A stretch of 8,865 nucleotides of DNA, from assembly GCA_024640745.1 (NCBI GenBank), contig JAHEEL010000060.1:1-8865 (forward strand), written 5' to 3'. Below, piece by piece: positions 5,525-8,865 of the stretch (positions are counted from its first letter, which is position 1; each line of letters opens with the position of its first letter). Both the position numbers and the translations under genes were made by a program. Source of the stretch: Actinomycetes bacterium (GTDB lineage Bacteria > Actinomycetota > Acidimicrobiia > Spongiisociales > UBA5794). The notes under the pieces were generated by a model. That model saw nothing but the letters and a program-made list of their open reading frames with translations, ran no database searches and had not been told where the DNA came from.

Positions 5525-5549
5525 GGTTCGAATCCAGGTGCGCCCACAA
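5525..5549 (+). pseudogene. tRNA-Ile 3'-end copy (decayed tRNA or att-like scar)
   Basis: This 25-base stretch matches the T-arm and 3' end of tRNA-Ile (5364-5388) at 22 of 25 positions, 161 bp downstream and in the same orientation. The three differences are in the T-loop, the acceptor and the CCA (CAA here). Weak likeness may extend upstream: GGAATGAG at 5512-5519 resembles GGATGAG of the anticodon arm. No full cloverleaf can be folded because the 5' half of the T stem (GAAGG) does not pair with CCAGG. The rest of the 206-bp gap between the tRNA and the ABC gene shows no gene. Confidence 0.65.
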
Positions 5550-5594
5550 CGCGCATCTTCGCTTCGGCGCCGATCCTATCGCGCGCCTTCGCTC

Positions 5595-7253
5595 CTACCT
5601 GGACTCCACCCGGACGACCTTTCCGTCCTTGATATCGATGGTGACGTCGGCCTCTGCGAGCACCTCTGTGCGATGGCTCACCAGGAGCACGGCCGGGTTG
5701 TGATCCATGCTTCGAATGTTGTCCACAACGGCGCTGACGGTCCATCGGTCGAGATGGTTCGTCGGCTCATCGAGGATGAGCAGCGGCGGACGATGGACGA
5801 GGGCCCGCGCGATCGCCACCCGCTGGCGCTGGCCGCCCGACAAGAAGATGCCGTCCTCGCCGATGGCGGTGTCCACTCCATCGGGCAGGTCTTCGATGAA
5901 GGCCGCCGCTTCGGCAAGCCTCAACGCCTCATCGACCTGCGCGCGAGAGATGCCATCGCGGCCATACAGAATGTTCTCCAGAATGGATCCTGACCGCAGC
6001 AGCGGCTGCTGCGGGACGATTCCCATCTGCCTGCGGAGGGCGGTGAGATCGAGATCGTCATACGGAATCCCCTCGGCAGAGAGCGCACCTTCATCGGGAC
6101 GATAGAACCCCACGATGAGGTTGACGATGGTGCTCTTGCCGGAGCCATTTGGACCGACGAGCCCCACCACCGTTCCCGGAGCAAGTTCCAGACTCACGTT
6201 CTCGAGCACCGGGTTCCGATCGTAGGCGAAGCTCACCCCGGACAAAGCAATGCTCCCCGTGAGCGAGACTGGCTCAGTCCCGACATACGGTCGCTCATCG
6301 ACGCTCTGGAGAAGCACGTAGAGCCGGTCGAGGGACTGGATGCCCTCGATCACAAAGGGCGTCCGATCGGCGAGAACGCTGAGCGGCCCGCGCAGGAGGG
6401 CGAACGCGGCGTAGAAGGCGATGAGGTCGCCGAGCGTCATCGAGCCTTGGATCGTGATCACGCCACCGACGATCAGAACGGCGCTGCCGGCGATCGCCAC
6501 GAGACTCTGCTGGATCGTCACCCACATCGTGATTCCGACCGACCGGTTGATCGAGGTATGCCGGAGCCGGTCGATGGCTCTTTCCTGTCGCTCGACCTCC
6601 ACCTGCTCGGCCGCCTGAATCCGAATGAGGTCCATCGAACGGAGCATCGAGATGATGCTGTGGCTGAAGCGCTCGAAGCTTCGATTGTCGCGGTCGATGC
6701 GAGCGTCGACGTGTCTCCCAAGCCACCGGCTGGCGAGGAAGATGATCGGGACGAACAGGAGCGTCACCGCAGTGAGGATGAGGTTCATTCGGACGAGAAC
6801 GAAGCTGACCCCGATGATGAGCACGGTCCCGGGAAGGAAATCGTCGAAGATCGCCGACGTGCCTTGCTCCACGCGCTTCGTCTCCTGCAAGACGTGGTCG
6901 TGGAGCTCGCCGTCGTCGGCCTTGCTGTAGGAGCGTCGCGACATTCGCAGGAGCGCCGCCACGGCCGCCTCGCGCAACCCGGCCTGAGCCTTCATCGTCA
7001 CGCGAGCCAGCACGCGGCGAGACGCGATTCCGATAACGGCACTCAGGACGGTCAGCCCGAGGATGATCGCACCGATCAGGACCAGCTCAGACGTCTTGGA
7101 GTTCGCGATCGCATCGTCGATCGCAACGGCGACGAGCAGCGGAATCGGCAGAAGAGCGAGGGCGCGAAGGAACGAGAGTCCTGCGCCGAGAGCAAGGCGC
7201 GCTTGGGAACCCTGGTAGAAGCCGGCGTAGAATCGAAGTGCCTTTCGAGTCAT
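5595..7253 (-). CDS. ABC exporter half-transporter (membrane domain plus ATPase)
   Basis: A 552-residue type IV (MsbA-like) exporter half, which works as a dimer in the inner membrane and pumps a substrate outward on ATP hydrolysis. Seen: six membrane helices within about residues 20-300, then the nucleotide-binding domain with Walker A GPNGSGKS (367-374), Q-loop VPQQ (413-416), signature LSGGQ (471-475), Walker B LLILDEP (491-497, Glu496) and H-loop His527. All catalytic residues are intact, so a homodimer is possible. The ATG at 7253 is chosen over one seven codons upstream because the intervening bases contain a strong GGAGGAGG ribosome binding site 4 nt before it, and because this ATG overlaps the PPTase stop (ATGA at 7250-7253). 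The coupling to PPTase and thioesterase genes suggests export of the product made by the synthetase. Confidence 0.94.
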   Translation of the reverse strand: MTRKALRFYAGFYQGSQARLALGAGLSFLRALALLPIPLLVAVAIDDAIANSKTSELVLIGAIILGLTVLSAVIGIASRRVLARVTMKAQAGLREAAVAALLRMSRRSYSKADDGELHDHVLQETKRVEQGTSAIFDDFLPGTVLIIGVSFVLVRMNLILTAVTLLFVPIIFLASRWLGRHVDARIDRDNRSFERFSHSIISMLRSMDLIRIQAAEQVEVERQERAIDRLRHTSINRSVGITMWVTIQQSLVAIAGSAVLIVGGVITIQGSMTLGDLIAFYAAFALLRGPLSVLADRTPFVIEGIQSLDRLYVLLQSVDERPYVGTEPVSLTGSIALSGVSFAYDRNPVLENVSLELAPGTVVGLVGPNGSGKSTIVNLIVGFYRPDEGALSAEGIPYDDLDLTALRRQMGIVPQQPLLRSGSILENILYGRDGISRAQVDEALRLAEAAAFIEDLPDGVDTAIGEDGIFLSGGQRQRVAIARALVHRPPLLILDEPTNHLDRWTVSAVVDNIRSMDHNPAVLLVSHRTEVLAEADVTIDIKDGKVVRVESR

Positions 7254-7927
7254 GCCGCCTCCTCCGCCAACCATCGGCCCCGGTAGGTGAAGCTCTGGTC
7301 CACGGGCACGGCGATGGCCGCAGCAAGGCTGTCGTCGAACGCAACGTCGGAGATGGCGAGGCCGCCGACCTCATCGACGGCGCGAGGGCCCGTCAACGTG
7401 AGATTGGAGAGGTGGCGGTCCATGCCCATTCCGCCAACCTTGGCATACGCCTCCTTGCGCACCCAGCAGCGGAGGAACGCCCGGTCCCGATCGGCATGGC
7501 GCTCGATCCATCTCAGCTCGTCCGCAGAGAGCACCAGGTCCGCCGATGCGGGTTCGTAGACGCCGGCCCTGACTCGCTCCACATCCACCCCAAGGGCCCC
7601 GGGGCCGCCAACAGCCAGCAGCGCCACGTCTGCGGAGTGGGCCAGGCTGAAGTCGAGCGAATTGGCCGGACGATCGAGCACCGGCTTGCCCAACGCCAGA
7701 TAGCGGAACTGCAGGGACGCCGGCGGGGCTCCGCTCGCTACGCCCAACACGGACCGCAGCCAGCTCCTCCCAGCGATGTACCGATCGCGCAACTGTTGCG
7801 TGTGGAATCGCTCCGACCTCACCAGCTCGTCGCTGCTGAGCAGATCACGTCGGCACGGCAGTTCATCGAGATTGGCGGACCACACCGAGACCACCCCATG
7901 AAGCTGATGCGCGTCGAACGTGCTCAC
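7250..7927 (-). CDS. 4'-phosphopantetheinyl transferase, Sfp type
   Basis: A 225-residue Sfp-type transferase, the usual length of this two-lobed family. It moves phosphopantetheine from CoA to the serine of carrier-protein domains, converting apo synthetases to active holo forms. Seen: LDFSLAHSAD (91-100, His97, the variant of the FxxSH motif), the Mg-binding GVDVERV (Asp115 and Glu117), and FLRCWVRKEAYAKVGGMG (about 151-168) with the WxxKEA core at Trp155, Lys158 and Glu159. The GTG start at 7927 overlaps the stop of the upstream thioesterase gene (GTGA, 7924-7927) and has GGGGA about 6 nt upstream. This context makes the carrier domain of the upstream synthetase its natural substrate. Whether it also serves other carrier proteins of the cell is unknown. 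Confidence 0.94.
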   Translation of the reverse strand: MSTFDAHQLHGVVSVWSANLDELPCRRDLLSSDELVRSERFHTQQLRDRYIAGRSWLRSVLGVASGAPPASLQFRYLALGKPVLDRPANSLDFSLAHSADVALLAVGGPGALGVDVERVRAGVYEPASADLVLSADELRWIERHADRDRAFLRCWVRKEAYAKVGGMGMDRHLSNLTLTGPRAVDEVGGLAISDVAFDDSLAAAIAVPVDQSFTYRGRWLAEEAA

Positions 7928-8865
7928 GGTGTTTCCCCAATACCATCGAAAGCTGCAAGGCGCGCGTTGAGTTCGCTACAAACGTGCTCGAGGTGGGGTT
8001 CGTCCAGCATCGAGTCCTCCCCCCAGTGCTTCCCGTCACTGTCCACCACGTCGAGGTTCTCGACGTACTGCTGCCACGGATCGTCACGACGCTCATCGAG
8101 CGGCAGCGCTTCGCCTACCGCTCGGAAATACAGGACCGACGCCCGATACGGCGCCGGCGCGAATCTGCGCTCGGCTTCGAGCGAAACGTGAGTGAGACGC
8201 CTCCCGGCGAGCTCTGCCGACAGCTGCCTACCCGTGACCTCACGAACGTACCAGCGGGGCGTGTGCCTGATCCTGCCAAGCCGGACTCGAGTGTCCTTCC
8301 AGAGTCCGCGGGCCACGAACACAAGGCCGGACGCACCGTTCCGCCGGATGATCTCTCGGCGCCGGCGTTGCCGATCCAGCCAGGAACGGCGCGACGGCAG
8401 CACCGTATCGAGCATCACGGCAAGGTCGACGCGTTCACCGCGCGCGATGAGTTGCTCCGCAGTCTCGACCGCGAGCAGTCCGGCATACGACGCGCCCAGG
8501 AGCCGGTACGGTCCCGGCCCCGTCGCCATGATGATGTCGGCAAATTCCGAACACATCTCGGCGATCTCGCGATGGGGGGCAGAACGGCCATCGGCTCCTC
8601 GCGCCGGGATGCCGTAGATCGGGATGTCCGGCGAGAGGTGGCGTGTGAGCCGGTGGTACGCCAGGACACTCCCATCCGTCACCGGCAGGCAGAAGAGCGG
8701 CGGCCGGTCACCGTCCGGGCTGATCGGAACGAGCTCCTCGGACTCGATTGGAGCCGGTCCCCCGGCGGCGCGCCGGGTGAACTCCTCGAGCGTAGGGTGC
8801 GAGAAGATGGTCGCAAGGGGCACCGAGGTCCGGAACTCGCGCTCGACACGACTGATCATCTCCAC
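7924..8865 (-). CDS. C-terminus of NRPS/PKS-type synthetase: carrier protein plus thioesterase (partial)
   Basis: An open frame enters from the right edge and ends at 7924; 313 residues are visible. Residues 1-35 are the last helices of an acyl/peptidyl carrier domain (SRVEREFRTSVPL, IFSHPTLEEF); the phosphopantetheine serine should lie just beyond the window. Residues about 46-305 are a type I thioesterase of the alpha/beta-hydrolase fold that releases the finished chain by hydrolysis or cyclisation. Seen: LFCLPVTDGSVLAY near the start, YGIPARGADG (84-93), nucleophile Ser126 in LLGASYAGLL, Asp153 in MLDTVLP, and His280 in KHWGEDSMLDEPH. The elbow reads GxSxA-G rather than the common GxSxGG, and the early motif usually HPxGG is PVTDG. 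A lid-like Arg-rich insertion spans about 160-210. The stop overlaps the PPTase start (GTGA). Product and total domain order cannot be seen. Confidence 0.88.
   Translation of the reverse strand: MEMISRVEREFRTSVPLATIFSHPTLEEFTRRAAGGPAPIESEELVPISPDGDRPPLFCLPVTDGSVLAYHRLTRHLSPDIPIYGIPARGADGRSAPHREIAEMCSEFADIIMATGPGPYRLLGASYAGLLAVETAEQLIARGERVDLAVMLDTVLPSRRSWLDRQRRRREIIRRNGASGLVFVARGLWKDTRVRLGRIRHTPRWYVREVTGRQLSAELAGRRLTHVSLEAERRFAPAPYRASVLYFRAVGEALPLDERRDDPWQQYVENLDVVDSDGKHWGEDSMLDEPHLEHVCSELNARLAAFDGIGETP

Noticed and set aside
5564..5573. 10-bp palindrome TCGGCGCCGA downstream of the ABC gene
   Set aside because: Short GC-only palindromes arise often by chance at this base composition. No loop or U-tract makes it a credible terminator.
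6447..7286. Plus-strand frame of 279 codons inside the ABC transporter gene
   Set aside because: It is rich in Asp, Glu, Arg and His with no domain signal, typical of a shadow frame opposite a GC-rich gene. The minus strand holds a complete ABC exporter with all ATPase motifs.

Overview
The window is high-GC bacterial DNA with dense, mostly minus-strand genes, frequent GTG starts and many 4-nt stop/start overlaps. A CrgA homologue together with a class E sortase points to Actinomycetota. I cannot place it more finely than that; an Acidimicrobiia-like lineage is a guess only.

Left part (1-2108): a conserved cell-envelope neighbourhood. crgA (plus strand) is divergent from a minus-strand chain of class E sortase, a 49-residue one-helix membrane protein, and trpG/pabA. 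The members of this chain overlap by ATGA at each junction. A secreted protein with a clear signal peptide follows and runs off the left edge. Both divergent genes have a TACGCT -10 box only 7-8 nt before the ATG, which suggests leaderless transcripts. The crgA/trpG association, with tRNA-Ala and tRNA-Ile in the same area, resembles the origin-proximal region of mycobacteria and other actinobacteria.

Middle part (2213-5388): on the minus strand, a two-gene unit (FMN-reductase fused to a receiver-like domain, then a four-helix DUF2269/CopD-like membrane protein) is followed by tRNA-Ala(TGC). A thiolase begins 24 nt behind that tRNA, and a small membrane-anchored zinc-ribbon protein follows the thiolase. 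tRNA-Ile(GAT) lies on the plus strand and is divergent from the reductase.

Right part (5389-8865): 161 bp downstream of the tRNA-Ile T-arm and 3' end lies a 22/25 copy of that sequence, either a decayed tRNA copy or an att-like scar. Beyond it is a translationally coupled minus-strand run: the C-terminus of a carrier-protein/thioesterase megasynthase (NRPS or PKS type, continuing past the right edge), an Sfp-type phosphopantetheinyl transferase, and an ABC exporter half-transporter. Together these can load, release and export a non-ribosomal product, so this is the downstream end of a biosynthetic cluster placed next to a tRNA gene. The identity of the product cannot be read from this window.
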